Counted from the first letter of the stretch, positions 17,686-35,672 are shown. The stretch is DNA of 64,000 nt from Siphonodentalium dalli (GCA_032622095.1 CP136062.1:40178918-40242917), one strand, 5' to 3'. The notes: generated by a model from the letters alone, not told the origin. Program-made: numbers and translations.

Positions 17686-19680
17686 CCGCCACACACATAT
17701 ATAGGTATCCTCACCTCACACATCTATAGGTATCCCCACCACACACATATATAGGTATCGCCACCACACACATATATAGGTATCCCCACCACACACATCT
17801 ATAGGTATCCCCACCACACACATATATAGGTATCCCCACCACACACATATATAGGTATCCCCACCACACACATCTATAGGTATCCCCACCAAACACATAT
17901 ATAGGTATCCCCACCACATACATATATAGCTATCCCCACCACATACATCTATAGGTATCACCGTCACATACATATATAGGTATCCCCACCACATACATAT
18001 ATAGGTATCCCCGCAACACACACATCACCACCACACACATATATAGGTATCCCCACCATATACATATATAGGTATCCCCACCACATATATATATAGGTAT
18101 CACCACCACACACATATATAGGTATCCCCACCATATACATATATAGGTATCCCCATCACATACATGTATAGGTATCCCCACCACACACATATATAGGTAT
18201 CCCCACAACATACATATACAGGTATCCCCACCACATACATATATAGGTATCCCCACCACATACATCTATAAGTGGCCCCACCACACACATATATAGGTAT
18301 CCCCACCACATACATCTATAGGTATCCTCACCACGCACATATATAGGTATCCCCACCACATACATATATAGGTATCCCCACCACATACATATATAGGTAT
18401 CCCCACCACATACATATATAGGTATCCCCACCACACACATATATAGGTATCCCCACCACATACGTATATAGGTATCACCACCACACACATATAGGTATTC
18501 CCGCCACATACATATAGGTATCCCCACCACACACATATAGGTATCCCCACCACACACATCTATAGGTATCACCACCACATACATATATAGGTATCCCCAA
18601 CACATACATATATAGGTATCCCCACCACATACATATATAGGTATCCCCACCACATACATCTATAGGTATCACAACCACAAACATATATAGGTATCCACAC
18701 CACATACATATATAGGTATCCCCACCACATACATATATAGCTATCCCCACCACATACATATATAGGTATCACCGCCATATACATCTATAGGTATCCCCAC
18801 CACATACATATATAGGTATCTCCGCCACACACATATATAGGTATTCCCACCACACACATATATAGGTATCACCACCACACACATATATAGGTATCCCCGC
18901 CACATACATATGTAGGTATCGCCACCACATACATATATAGGTATCACCACCACACACATATATAGGTATCCCCACCACATACATATATAGGTATCCCATC
19001 ACATACATATATAGGTATCCCCACCACATACATATATAGGTATCCCCACCACATACATATATAGGTATCCCCATCACATACATCTATATGTATCCCACCA
19101 CACACATATATAGGTATCCCCACCACATACATCTATAGGTATCCCCACCACGCACATATATAGGTATCCCCACCACATACATATGTAGGTATCCCCACCA
19201 CATACATCTATAGGCATCCCCACCACATACATATATAGGTATCCCCACCACATACATATATAGGTATCCCCACCACATACATATATAGGTATCCCCACCA
19301 CATACATATATGTATCCCCACCACTTACATCTATAGGTATCCCCACCACATACATATATAGGTATCCCCAACACATACATCTATAGGTATCCCCACCACA
19401 CACTTCTATAGGTATCCCCACCATACACATCTATAGGGATCCCCACCACACATATATATATAGGTATCCCCACCATACACATCTATATGTATCACCGCCA
19501 CACACATATATAGGTAACCCCACCACATACATCTATTGGTATCCCCACCATACACATCTATAGGTATCCCCACCATACAAATCTATATGTATCACCGCCA
19601 CACTCATATATAGGTATCCGCACCACATACATCTATAGGTATCACCACCACATACATATATAGGTAACCCCACCATATAC
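17160..19680. repeat. 2.5-kb satellite segment duplicated at about 20940-23460
   Basis: Matching unit order at a shift of 3779 bp, including GCAACACACACATC (18013 and 21792) and AAGTGGCCCC (18271 and 22050). The right-hand copy ends close to where the 10,880-bp-shift segment begins, which suggests mosaic exchange. Confidence 0.75.
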
Positions 19681-22600
19681 ATCTATAGGTATCCCCACCA
19701 CACACATATATATGTATCACCATCACATACATATATAGGTATCACCACCACACACATATATAGGCATCCCCACGACATACATATATAGGTATCCCCACCA
19801 CACACATATAGGTATCCTCACCACACACATATATAGGTATCCTCACCACACACATATATAGGTATCCCCGTCACATACATCTATAGGTATCACCACCACA
19901 TACATCTATAGGTATCACCACCACACACATCTATAGGTATCCCCACCACACACATCTATAGGTATCCTCACCACATACATATATAGGTATCCCCGCCACA
20001 CACATATATAGGTATCCTCACCTCACACATCTATAGGTATCCCCACCACACACATATATAGGTATCGCCACCACACACATATATAGGTATCCCCACCACA
20101 CACATCTATAGGTATTCCCACCACACACATATATAGGTATCCCCACCACACACATATATAGGTATCTCCACCACACACATCTATAGGTATCCCCACCAAA
20201 CACATATATAGGTATCCCCACCACATACATATATAGGTATCCCCACCACATACATATATAGGTATCACCACCACATACATATATAGGTATCCTCACCACA
20301 CACATCTATAGGTATCCCACCACACACATATATAGGTATCCCCACCACACACATCTATAGGTATCCCCACCACACACATCTATAGGTATCCCCACTACAT
20401 ACATATATATGTATCCCCACCACATACATATATAGGTATCCCCGCCACATACATATATAGGTATCCCCACCACATACATATATAGGTATCCCCACCACAC
20501 ACATATATAGGTATCCCCACCACACACATATATAGGTATCCCCACCACACACATATATATAGGTATCCCCGCCACACACATATATAGGTATCCCCAACAC
20601 ATACATATATAGGTATCCCCGCCACACACATATATAGGTATCCCCAACACATACATATATAGGTATCCCCACCACAAACATATATAGGTATCCACACCAC
20701 ATACATCTATAGGTATCACAACCACAAACATATATAGGTATCCACACCACATACATATATAGGTATCCCCACCACATACATATATAGCTATCCCCACCAC
20801 ATACATATATAGGTATCACCGGCACATACATCTATAGGTATCTCCACCACATACATATATAGGTATCTCCGCCACACACATATATAGGTATTCCCACCAC
20901 GCACATATATAGGTATCACCACCACACACATATATAGGTATCCCCGCCACATACATATATAGGTATCCCCACCACACACATCTATAGGTATTCCCACCAT
21001 ATACATATATAGGTATCACCACCACACACATATATAGGTATCCCCACCACACACATATATAGGTATCCCCGCCACATACATATATAGGTATCACCAACAC
21101 ACACATATATAGGTCTCCCAACCACATACATCTATAGGTATCCCCACCACACACATCTATATGTATCGCCACCACACACAGATCTATAGGTATCCCCACC
21201 ACACACATATATAGGTATTCCCACAATACACATCTATAGTTATCCCCGCCACACACATATATAGGTATCCCCACCACATACATATATAGGTATCCCCACC
21301 ACACACATATATAGGTATCCCCACCACATACATATATAGGTATCACCACCACGCACATATAGGTATCCCCGCCACATACATATAGGTATCCCCACCACAC
21401 ACATATAGGTATCCCCACCACACACATATATAGGTATCACCACCACATACATATATAGGTATCCCCGCCACACACATATATAGGTATCCTCACCTCACAC
21501 ATCTATAGGTATCCCCACCACACACATATATAGGTATCGCCACCACACACATATATAGGTATCCCCACCACACACATCTATAGGTATCCCCACCACACAC
21601 ATATATAGGTATCCCCACCACACACATATATAGGTATCCCCACCACACACATCTATAGGTATCCCCACCAAACACATATATAGGTATCCCCACCACATAC
21701 ATATATAGCTATCCCCACCACATACATCTATAGGTATCACCGTCACATACATATATAGGTATCCCCACCACATACATATATAGGTATCCCCGCAACACAC
21801 ACATCACCACCACACACATATATAGGTATCCCCGCCACATACATATGTAGGTATCCCCACCACATACATATATAGGTATCACCACCACACACATATATAG
21901 GTATCCCCACCATATACATATATAGGTATCCCCATCACATACATGTATAGGTATCCCCACCACACACATATATAGGTATCCCCACAACATACATATACAG
22001 GTATCCCCACCACATACATATATAGGTATCCCCACCACATACATCTATAAGTGGCCCCACCACACACATATATAGGTATCCCCACCACATACATCTATAG
22101 GTATCCTCACCACGCACATATATAGGTATCCCCACCACATACATATATAGGTATCCCCACCACATACATATATAGGTATCCCCACCACATACATATATAG
22201 GTATCCCCACCACACACATATATAGGTATCCCCACAACATACGTATATAGGTATCACCACCACACACATATAGGTATTCCCGCCACATACATATAGGTAT
22301 CCCCACCACACACATATAGGTATCCCCACCACACACATCTATAGGTATCACCACCACATACATATATAGGTATCCCCAACACATACATATATAGGTATCC
22401 CCACCACATACATATATAGGTATCCCCACCACATACATCTATAGGTATCACAACCACAAACATATATAGGTATCCACACCACATACATATATAGGTATCC
22501 CCACCACATACATATATAGCTATCCCCACCACATACATATATAGGTATCACCGCCATATACATCTATAGGTATCCCCACCACATACATATATAGGTATCT

Positions 22601-24599
22601 CCGCCACACACATATATAGGTATTCCCACCACACACATATATAGGTATCACCACCACACACATATATAGGTATCCCCGCCACATACATATGTAGGTATCG
22701 CCACCACATACATATATAGGTATCACCACCACACACATATATAGGTATCCCCACCACATACATATATAGGTATCCCATCACATACATATATAGGTATCCC
22801 CACCACATACATATATAGGTATCCCCACCACATACATATATAGGTATCCCCATCACATACATCTATATGTATCCCACCACACACATATATAGGTATCCCC
22901 ACCACATACATCTATAGGTATCCCCACCACGCACATATATAGGTATCCCCACCACATACATATGTAGGTATCCCCACCACATACATCTATAGGCATCCCC
23001 ACCACATACATATATAGGTATCCCCACCACATACATATATAGGTATCCCCACCACATACATATATAGGTATCCCCACCACATACATATATGTATCCCCAC
23101 CACTTACATCTATAGGTATCCCCACCACATACATATATAGGTATCCCCAACACATACATCTATAGGTATCCCCACCACACACTTCTATAGGTATCCCCAC
23201 CATACACATCTATAGGGATCCCCACCACACATATATATATAGGTATCCCCACCATACACATCTATATGTATCACCGCCACACACATATATAGGTAACCCC
23301 ACCACATACATCTATTGGTATCCCCACCATACACATCTATAGGTATCCCCACCATACACATCTATATGTATCACCGCCACACTCATATATAGGTATCCGC
23401 ACCACATACATCTATAGGTATCACCACCACATACATATATAGGTAACCCCGCCACATACATCTATAGGTATCCCCACCACACACATCTATATGTATCACC
23501 ACCACATACATATATAGGTATCACCACCACACAAATATATAGGTATCCCCACGACATACATATATAGGTATCACCACCACACACATATAGGTATCCTCAC
23601 CACACACATATATAGGTATCCTCACCACACACATATATAGGTATCCCCGTCACATACATCTATAGGTATCACCACCACATACATCTATAGGTATCACCAC
23701 CACACACATCTATAGGTATCCCCACCACACACATCTATAGGTATCCTCACCACATACATATATAGGTATCCCCGCCACACACATATATAGGTATCCTCAC
23801 CTCACACATCTATAGGTATCCCCACCACACACATATATAGGTATCGCCACCACACACATATATAGGTATCCCCACCACACACATCTATAGGTATCCCCAC
23901 CACACACATATATAGGTATCCCCACCACACACATATATAGGTATCCCCACCACACACATCTATAGGTATCCCCACCAAACACATATATAGGTATCCCCAC
24001 CACAACATATATAGGTATCCCCACCACATACATATATAGGTATCACCACCACATATATATATAGGTATCCTCACCACACACATCTATAGGTATCCCACCA
24101 CACACATATATAGGTATCCCCACCACACACATCTATAGGTATCCCCACCACACACATCTATAGGTATCCCCACTACATACATATATATGTATCCCCACCA
24201 CATACATATATAGGTATCCCCGCCACATACATATATAGGTATCCCCACCACATACATATATAGGTATCCCCACCACACACATATATAGGTATCCCCACCA
24301 CACACTTATATAGGTATCCCCACCGCACACATATATATAGGTATCCCCGCCACACACATATATAGGTATCCCCACCACCTACATATATAGGTCTCCCCAC
24401 CACATACATATATAGGTATCCCCACCACACACATCTATAGGTATCCCCACCACACACATATATTGGTATCACCACCACATACATATATAGGTATCCCCGC
24501 CACACACATATATAGGTATCCCCGCCACATAAATATATAGGTATCCCCACCACACACATCTATAGGTATTCCCACCATATACATATATAAGTATCACCA

Positions 24600-27500
24600 C
24601 CACACACATATATAGGTATCCCCACCACACACATATATAGGTATCCCCGCCACATACATATATAGGTATCACCACCACATACATATATAGGTATCCCCAA
24701 CACATACATAAATAGATATCCCCACCATATACTTATATAGGTATCCCCACCACATACATATATAGGTATCCCCACCACATACATCTATAGGTATCCCCAC
24801 CACAAACATATATATGTATCCCCACCACATACATATATAGGTATCCCCACCACATACATATACAGCTATCCCCACCTCATACATCTATAGGTATCACCGC
24901 CACATACATCTATAGGTATTCCCACCACATACGTATATAGGTATCCCCGCCACACACATATATAGGTATCACCGCCACATACATCTATAGGTATCACCAC
25001 CACACACATATATAGGTATCTCCGCCACATACATATGTAGGTATCCCCACCACATACATATATAGGTATCACCACCACACACATATATAGATATCCCCAC
25101 CACATACATCTATAGGTATCACCACCACACACATCTATAGGTATTACCACCACATACATCTATAGGTAACACCACCACATACATATATAAGTATACATAC
25201 CACATACATATATAGGTATCCCCACCACATACATCTATAGGTATCCCCGCCACACACATCTGTAGGTATCCTCACCACACACATATATAGGTTTCCCCAC
25301 CACATACATATATAGGTATCCCCACCACACACATATATAGGTATCACCACCACAAACGTCTATATGTATCCCTACCACATACATCTATAGGTAACCCCAC
25401 CACATACATATATAGGTATCCCCACCACAAACATCTATAGGTATCCCCACCACACACATATATAGGTATCAACACCACACACATATATAGGTATCACCAC
25501 CACATACATCTATATGTATTCCCACCTCATACATATATAGGGATCTCCGCCACATACATATATAGGTATCCCCACCACATACATATATAGGTATCCCCAC
25601 CACACACATATATAGGTATCCCCACCACACACATATATAGGTATCCCCACCACACATATATATATAGGTATCCCCGCCACACACATATATAGGTATCCCC
25701 ACCACATACATATATAGGTCTCCCCACCACATACATCTATAGGTATCCCCACCACACACATATATAGGTATCCTCACCACATACATATATAGGTATCCCC
25801 ACCACACACATCTATAGGTATCCCCACCATACACATCTATAGGGATCCCCACCACACATATATATATAGGTATCCCCACCATACACATCTATATGTATCA
25901 CCGCCACACACATATATAGGTAACCCCACCACATACATCTATTGGTATCCCCACCATACACATCTATAGGTATCCCCACCATACACATCTATATGTATCA
26001 CCGCCACACTCATATATAGGTATCCGCACCACATACATCTATAGGTATCACCACCACATACATATATAGGTAACCCCACCACATACATCTATAGGTATCC
26101 CCACCACACACATCTATATGTATCACCACCACATACATATATAGGTATCACCACCACACACATATATAGGTATCCCCACGACATACATATATAGGTATCC
26201 CCACCACACACATATAGGTATCCTCACCACACACATATTTAGGTATCCTCACCACACACATATATAGGTATCCCCGTCACATACATCTATAGGTATCACC
26301 ACCACATACATCTATAGGTATCACCACCACACACATCTATAAGTATCCCCACCACACACAGCTATAGGTATCCTCACCACATACATATATAGGTATCCCC
26401 GCCACACACATATATAGGTATCCTCACCTCACACATCTATAGGTATCCCCACCACACACATATATAGGTATCGCCACCACACACATATATAGGTATCCCC
26501 ACCACACACATCTATAGGTATCCCCACCACACACATATATAGGTATCCCCACCACACACATATATAGGTATCCCCACCACACACATCTATAGGTATCCCC
26601 ACCAAACACATATATAGGTATCCCCACCACATACATATATAGGTATCCCCACCACATACATATATAGGTATCACCACCACATACATATATAGGTATCCTC
26701 ACCACACACATCTATAGGTATCCCACCACACACATATATAGGTATCCCCACCACACACATCTATAGGTATCCCCACCACACACATCTATAGGTATCCCCA
26801 CTACATACATATATATGTATCCCCACCACATACATATATAGGTATCCCCGCCACATACATATATAGGTATCCCCACCACATACATATATAGGTATCCCCA
26901 CCACACACATATATAGGTATCCCCACCACACACATATTTAGGTATCCCCACCACACACATATATATAGGTATCCCCGCCACACACATATATAGGTATCCC
27001 CACCACCTACATATATAGGTCTCCCCACCACATACATATATAGTTATCCCCACCACACACATCTATAGGTATCCCCACCACACACATATATTGGTATCAC
27101 CACCACATACATATATAGGTATCCCCGCCACACACATATATAGGTATCCCCGCCACATAAATATATAGGTATCCCCACCACACACATCTATAGGTATTCC
27201 CACCATATACATATATAGGTATCACCACCACACACATATATAGGTATCCCCACCACACACATATATAGGTATCCCCGCCACATACATATATAGGTATCAC
27301 CAACACACACATATATAGGTCTCCCAACCACATACATCTATAGGTATCCCCACCACACACATCTATATGTATCGCCACCACACACAGATCTATAGGTATC
27401 CCCACCACACACATATATAGGTATTCCCACAATACACATCTATAGTTATCCCCGCCACACACATATATAGGTATCCCCACCACATACATATATAGGTATC

Positions 27501-30500
27501 CCCACCACACACATATATAGGTATCCCCACCACATACATATATAGGTATCACCACCACGCACATATAGGTATCCCCGCCACATACATATAGGTATCCCCA
27601 CCACACACATATAGGTATTCCCACCACACACATATATAGGTATCACCACCACATACATATATAGGTATCCCCAACACATACATAAATAGGTATCCCCACC
27701 ATATACTTATATAGGTATCCCCACCACATACATATATAGGTATCCCCACCACATACATCTATAGGTATCCCCACCACAAACATATATATGTATCCCCACC
27801 ACATACATATATAGGTATCCCCACCACATACATATATAGCTATCCCCACCTCATACATCTATAGGTATCACCGCCACATACATCTATAGGTATTCCCACC
27901 ACATACGTATATAGGTATCCCCGCCACACACATATATAGGTATCCCCACCACACACATATATAGGTATCACCACCACACACATATATAGGTATCCCCGCC
28001 ACATACATATGTAGGTATCCCCACCACATACATATATAGGTATCACCACCACACACATATATAGGTATCCCCACCATATACATATATAGGTATCCCCATC
28101 ACATACATTTATAGGTATCCCCACCACACACATATACAGGTATCCCCACCACATACATATATAGGTATACCCATCACATACATATATAGGTATCCCCACC
28201 ACATACATCTATAAGTGTCCCCGCCATACACATATATAGGTATCCTCACCACACACATATATAGGTATACCCATCACACACATATATAGGTATCGCCACC
28301 ACACACATATATAGGTATCCCCACCACACACATCTATAGGTATCCCCACCACACATCTATATGTATCACCACCACATACATATATAGGTATCACCACCAC
28401 ACACATATATAGGTATCCCCACGACATACATATATAGGTATCCCCACCACACACATATAGGTATCCTCATCACACCCATATATAGGTATCCTCACCACAC
28501 ACATATATAGGTATCCCCGTCACATACATCTATAGGTATCACCACCACATACATCTATAAATATCACCACCACATACATCTATAGGTATCCCCACCACAT
28601 ACATCTATAGGTATCCCCGCCACACACATCTATAGGTATCCCCACCACACACAGATCTATAGGTATCCCCACCACACACATATATAGGTATTCCCACAAT
28701 ACACATCTATAGTTATCCCCGCCACACACATATATAGGTATCACCACCCCATACATATATAGGTATCCCCACCACACACATATATAGGTATCCCCACCAC
28801 ATACATATATAGGTATCACCACCACACACATATATAGGTATCCCCACCACACACATATATAGGTATCCCCGCCACATACATATATAGGTATCACCACCAC
28901 ATACATATATAGGTATCCCCAACACATATATAAATAGATATCCCCACCATATACTTATATAGGTATCCCCACCACATACATATATAGGTATCCCCACCAC
29001 ATACATCTATAGGTATCCCCACCACAAACATATATATGTATCCCCACCACATACATATATAGGTATCCCCACCACATACATATACAGCTATCCCCACCTC
29101 ATACATCTATAGGTATCACCGCCACATACATCTATAGGTATTCCCACCACATACGTATATAGGTATCCCCGCCACACACATATATAGGTATCACCGCCAC
29201 ATACATCTATAGGTATCACCACCACACACATATATAGGTATCCCCGCCACATACATATGTAGGTATCCCCACCACATACATATATAGGTATCACCACCAC
29301 ACACATATATAGATATCCCCACCACATACATCTATAGGTATCACCACCACACACATCTATAGGTATTACCACCACATACATCTATAGGTAACACCACCAC
29401 ATACATATATAAGTATACATACCACATACATATATAGGTATCCCCACCACATACATCTATAGGTATCCCCGCCACACACATCTGTAGGTATCCTCACCAC
29501 ACACATATATAGGTTTCCCCACCACATACATATATAGGTATCCCCACCACACACATATATAGGTATCACCACCACAAACGTCTATATGTATCCCTACCAC
29601 ATACATCTATAGGTAACCCCACCACATACATATATAGGTATCCCCACCACAAACATCAATAGGTATCCCCACCACACACATAGATAGGTATCAACACCAC
29701 ACACATATATAGGTATCACCACCACATACATCTATATGTATTCCCACCTCATACATATATAGGGATCTCCGCCACATACATATATAGGTATCCCCACCAC
29801 ATACATATATAGGTATCCCCACCACACACATATATAGGTATCCCCACCACACACATATATAGGTATCCCCACCACACATATATATATAGGTATCCCCGCC
29901 ACACACATATATAGGTATCCCCACCACATACATATATAGGTCTCCCCACCACATACATCTATAGGTATCCCCACCACACACATCTATAGGTATCCTCACC
30001 ACATACATATATAGGTATCCCCACCACACACATCTATAGGTATCCCCACCATACACATCTATAGGGATCCCCACCACACATATATATATAGGTATCCCCA
30101 CCATACACATCTATATGTATCACCGCCACACACATATATAGGTAACCCCACCACATACATCTATTGGTATCCCCACCATACACATCTATAGGTATCCCCA
30201 CCATACACATCTATATGTATCACCGCCACACTCATATATAGGTATCCGCACCACATACATCTATAGGTATCACCACCACATACATATATAGGTAACCCCA
30301 CCACATACATCTATAGGTATCCCCACCACACACATCTATATGTATCACCACCACATACATATATAGGTATCACCACCACACACATATATAGGTATCCCCA
30401 CGACATACATATATAGGTATCCCCACCACACACATATAGGTATCCTCACCACACACATATTTAGGTATCCTCACCACACACATATATAGGTATCCCCGTC

Positions 30501-32860
30501 ACATACATCTATAGGTATCACCACCACATACATCTATAGGTATCACCACCACACACATCTATAGGTATCCCCACCACACACAGCTATAGGTATCCTCACC
30601 ACATACATATATAGGTATCCCCGCCACACACATATATAGGTATCCTCACCTCACACATCTATAGGTATCCCCACCACACACATATATAGGTATCGCCACC
30701 ACACACATATATAGGTATCCCCACCACACACATCTATAGGTATCCCCACCACACACATATATAGGTATCCCCACCACACACATATATAGGTATCCCCACC
30801 ACACACATCTATAGGTATCCCCACCAAACACATATATAGGTATCCCCACCACATACATATATAGGTATCCCCACCACATACATATATAGGTATCACCACC
30901 ACATACATATATAGGTATCCTCACCACACACATCTATAGGTATCCCACCACACACATATATAGGTATCCCCACCACACACATCTATAGGTATCCCCACCA
31001 CACACATCTATAGGTATCCCCACAACATACATATATATGTATCCCCACCACATACATATATAGGTATCCCCGCCACATACATATATAGGTATCCCCACCA
31101 CATACATATATAGGTATCCCCACCACACACATATATAGGTATCCCCACCACACACATATTTAGGTATCCCCACCACACACATATATATAGGTATCCCCGC
31201 CACACACATATATAGGTATCCCCACCACCTACATATATAGGTCTCCCCACCACATACATATATAGTTATCCCCACCACACACATCTATAGGTATCCCCAC
31301 CACACACATATATTGGTATCACCACCACATACATATATAGGTATCCCCGCCACACACATATATAGGTATCCCCGCCACATAAATATATAGGTATCCCCAC
31401 CACACACATCTATAGGTATTCCCACCATATACATATATAGGTATCACCACCACACACATATATAGGTATCCCCACCACACACATATATAGGTATCCCCGC
31501 CACATACATATATAGGTATCACCAACACACACATATATAGGTCTCCCAACCACATACATCTATAGGTATCCCCACCACACACATCTATATGTATCGCCAC
31601 CACACACAGATCTATAGGTATCCCCACCACACACATATATAGGTATTCCCACAATACACATCAATAGTTATCCCCGCCACACACATATATAGGTATCCCC
31701 ACCACATACATATATAGGTATCCCCACCACACACATATATAGGTATCCCCACCACATACATATATAGGTATCACCACCACGCACATATAGGTATCCCCGC
31801 CACATACATATAGGTATCCCCACCCCACACATATAGGTATCCCCACCACACACATATATAGGTATCACCACCACATACATATATAGGTATCCCCAACACA
31901 TACATAAATAGGTATCCCCACCATATACTTATATAGGTATCCCCACCACATACATATATAGGTATCCCCACCACATACATCTATAGGTATCCCCACCACA
32001 AACATATATATGTATCCCCACCACATACATATATAGGTATCCCCACCACATACATATATAGCTATCCCCACCTCATACATCTATAGGTATCACCGCCACA
32101 TACATCTATAGGTATTCCCACCACATACGTATATAGGTATCCCCGCCACACACATATATAGGTATCCCCACCACACACATATATAGGTATCACCACCACA
32201 CACATATATAGGTATCCCCGCCACATACATATGTAGGTATCCCCACCACATACATATATAGGTATCACCACCACACACATATATAGGTATCCCCACCATA
32301 TACATATATAGGTATCCCCATCACATACATTTATAGGTATCCCCACCACACACATATACAGGTATCCCCACCACATACATATATAGGTATACCCATCACA
32401 TACATATATAGGTATCCCCACCACATACATCTATAAGTGTCCCCGCCATACACATATATAGGTATCCTCACCACACACATCTATAGGAATCCCCACCACA
32501 CACATATATAGGTATCGCCACCACACACATATATAGGTATCCCCACCACACACATCTATAGGTATCCCCACCACACATCTATATGTATCACCACCACATA
32601 CATATATAGGTATCACCACCACACACATATATAGGTATCCCCACGACATACATATATAGGTATCCCCACCACACACATATAGGTATCCTCATCACACCCA
32701 TATATAGGTATCCTCACCACACACATATATAGGTATCCCCGTCACATACATCTATAGGTATCACCACCACATACATCTATAAATATCACCACCACATACA
32801 TCTATAGGTATCCCCACCACATACATCTATAGGTATCCCCGCCACACACATCTATAGGTA
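24600..32860. repeat. Two tandem copies of a 4.2-kb satellite higher-order unit
   Basis: Unit order from about 24,600-28,640 repeats at 28,820-32,860 with a constant 4222-bp shift, so the two copies are nearly adjacent. A further partial copy begins near 33,200, shifted 3867 bp from 29,330. This is the clearest large higher-order repeat in the left block. Confidence 0.75.
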
Positions 32861-35672
32861 TCCTCACCACACACATATATAGGCATCCCCACCACATACA
32901 TCTATATGTATCCCCACCACACACATATATAGGTATCCCCACCACACACATATATAGGTATCCCCACCACATACATCTATAGGTATCCCCACCACTCACA
33001 TATAGGTATACCCGCCACACACATCTATAGGTATCACCACCACATACATATATAGGTATCACCACCACAAAATCTATAGGTATCCCCACCACATACATAT
33101 ATAGGTTTCCCCACCACATACATCTATAGATATCCCCACCACACACATCTATAGGTATCCTCACCACACACATATATAGATATCCCCACCACATACATCT
33201 ATAGGTATCACCACCACACACATCTATAGGTATTACCACCACATACATCTATAGGTATCACCACCACATACATATATAGGTATACATAACACATACATAT
33301 ATAGGTATCCCCACCACATACATCTATAGGTATCCCCGCCACACACATCTGTAGGTATCCTCACCACACACATATATAGGTTTCCCCACCACATACATAT
33401 ATAGGTATCCCCACCACACACATATATAGGTATCACCACCACAAACGTCTATATGTATCCCTACCACATAAATCTATATGTAATCCCACCACATACATAT
33501 ATAGGTATCCCCACCACAAACATCTATAGGTATCCCCACCACACACATATATAGGTATCAACACCACACACATATATAGGTATCACCACCACATACATCT
33601 ATATGTATTCCCACCTCATACATATATAGGGATCTCCGCCACATACATATATAGGTATCCCCACCACATACATATATAGGTATCCCCACCACACACATAT
33701 ATAGGTATCCCCACCACACACATATATAGGTATCCCCACCACACATATATATATAGGTATCCCCGCCACACACATATATAGGTATCCCCACCACATACAT
33801 ATATAGGTCTCCCCACCACATATATCTATAGGTATCCCCACCACACACATCTATAGGTATCCTCACCACATACATATATAGGTATCCCCGCCACACACAT
33901 ATATAGGTATCCTCACCACACACATCTATAGGTATCCCCACCACACACATATATAGGTATCGCCACCACACACATATATAGGTATCCCCACCACACACAT
34001 CTATAGGTATCCCCACCACACACATATATAGGTATCCCCACCACACACATATATAGGCATCCCCACCACACACATCTATAGGTATCCCCACCAAACACAT
34101 ATATAGGTATCCCCACCACATACATATATAGGTATCCCCACCACATACATATATAGGTATCACCACCACATACATATATAGGTATCCTCACCACACACAT
34201 CTATAGGTATCCCACCACACACATATATAGGTATCCCCACCACACACATCTATAGGTATCCCCACCACACACATCTATATGTATCCCCACTACATACATA
34301 TATATGTATCCCCACCACATACATATATAGGTATCCCCGCCACATACATATATAGGTATCCCCACCACATACATATATAGGTATCCCCACCACACACATA
34401 TATAGGTATCCCCACCACACACATATATAGGTATCCCCACCACACACATATATATAGGTATATCCGCCACACACATATATATCACCACCACATATATATA
34501 TAGGTATCCCCCGCCACACACATATATAGGTATCCCCGCCACATTCATATATAGGTATCCCCACCACACACATCTATAGGTATCCCCACCATATACATAT
34601 ATAGGTATCACCACCACACACATATATAGATATCACCACCACACACATATATAGGTTTCCCCACCACATACATCTATATGTATCCCCACCACACACATCT
34701 ATATGTATCCCCACCACACACAGATCTATAGGTATCCCCACCACACACATATATAGGTATTCCCACAATACACATCTATAGTTATCCCCGCCACACACAT
34801 ATATAGGTATCACCACCCCATACATATATAGGTATCCCCACCACACACATATATAGGTATCCCCACCACATACATATATAGGTATCACCACCACACACAT
34901 ATAGGTATCCCCGCCACATACATATAGGTATCCCCACCACACACATATAGGTATCCCCACCACACACATATATAGGTATCACCACCACATACATATATAG
35001 GTATCCCCAACACATACATATATAGGTATCCCCACCATATACTTATATAGGTATCCCCACCTAATACATCTATAGGTATCCCCATCACAAACATATATAG
35101 GTATCCCCACCACATACATATATAGGTATCCCCACCACATACATATATAGCTATCCCCACCACATACATCTATAGGTATCACCGCCACATACATCTATAG
35201 GTATCCCCACCACATACATATATAGGTATCCCCGACACACACATATATAGGTATCCCCACCACACACATATATAGGTATCACCACCACACAAATATATAG
35301 GTATCCCCGCCACATACATATGTAGGTATCCCCACCACATACATATATAGGTATCACCACCACACACATATATAGGTATCCCCACCATATACATATATAG
35401 GTATCCCCATCACATACATTTATAGGTATCCCCACCACACACATCACCACATACATATATAGGTATCCCCACCACATACATATATAGGTATCCCCACCAC
35501 ATACATCTATACGTGTCCCCACCACACACATATATAGGTATCCCCACCACATACATCTATAGGTATCCCCACCACGCACATATATAGGTATCCCCACCAC
35601 ATACATATATAGGTATCCCCACCACATACATATATAGGTATCCCCACCACATACATATATAGGTATCCCCAC

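Larger units (their letters stand above)
1..35672. repeat. 25-bp satellite array, left block
   Basis: Continuous tandem repetition of a 25-bp unit: a CCCCACC block, an alternating CA/TA block, then TATAGGTAT. The consensus has about 8 C and 2 G on the + strand, and the orientation never inverts in this block. Units vary chiefly at two sites, giving CACACA or CATACA and ATATATA or ATCTATA. Rarer variants are 23-bp units lacking one TA, units with an extra GA (CACAGATCTATAGG), units containing AACGTCTATATG, and a truncated unit GCAACACACACATC. I find no gene, tRNA or rRNA here. The long minus-strand reading frames come from a stop-free consensus. This is typical of eukaryotic heterochromatic satellite DNA; I do not recognise the family. 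Confidence 0.98.
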
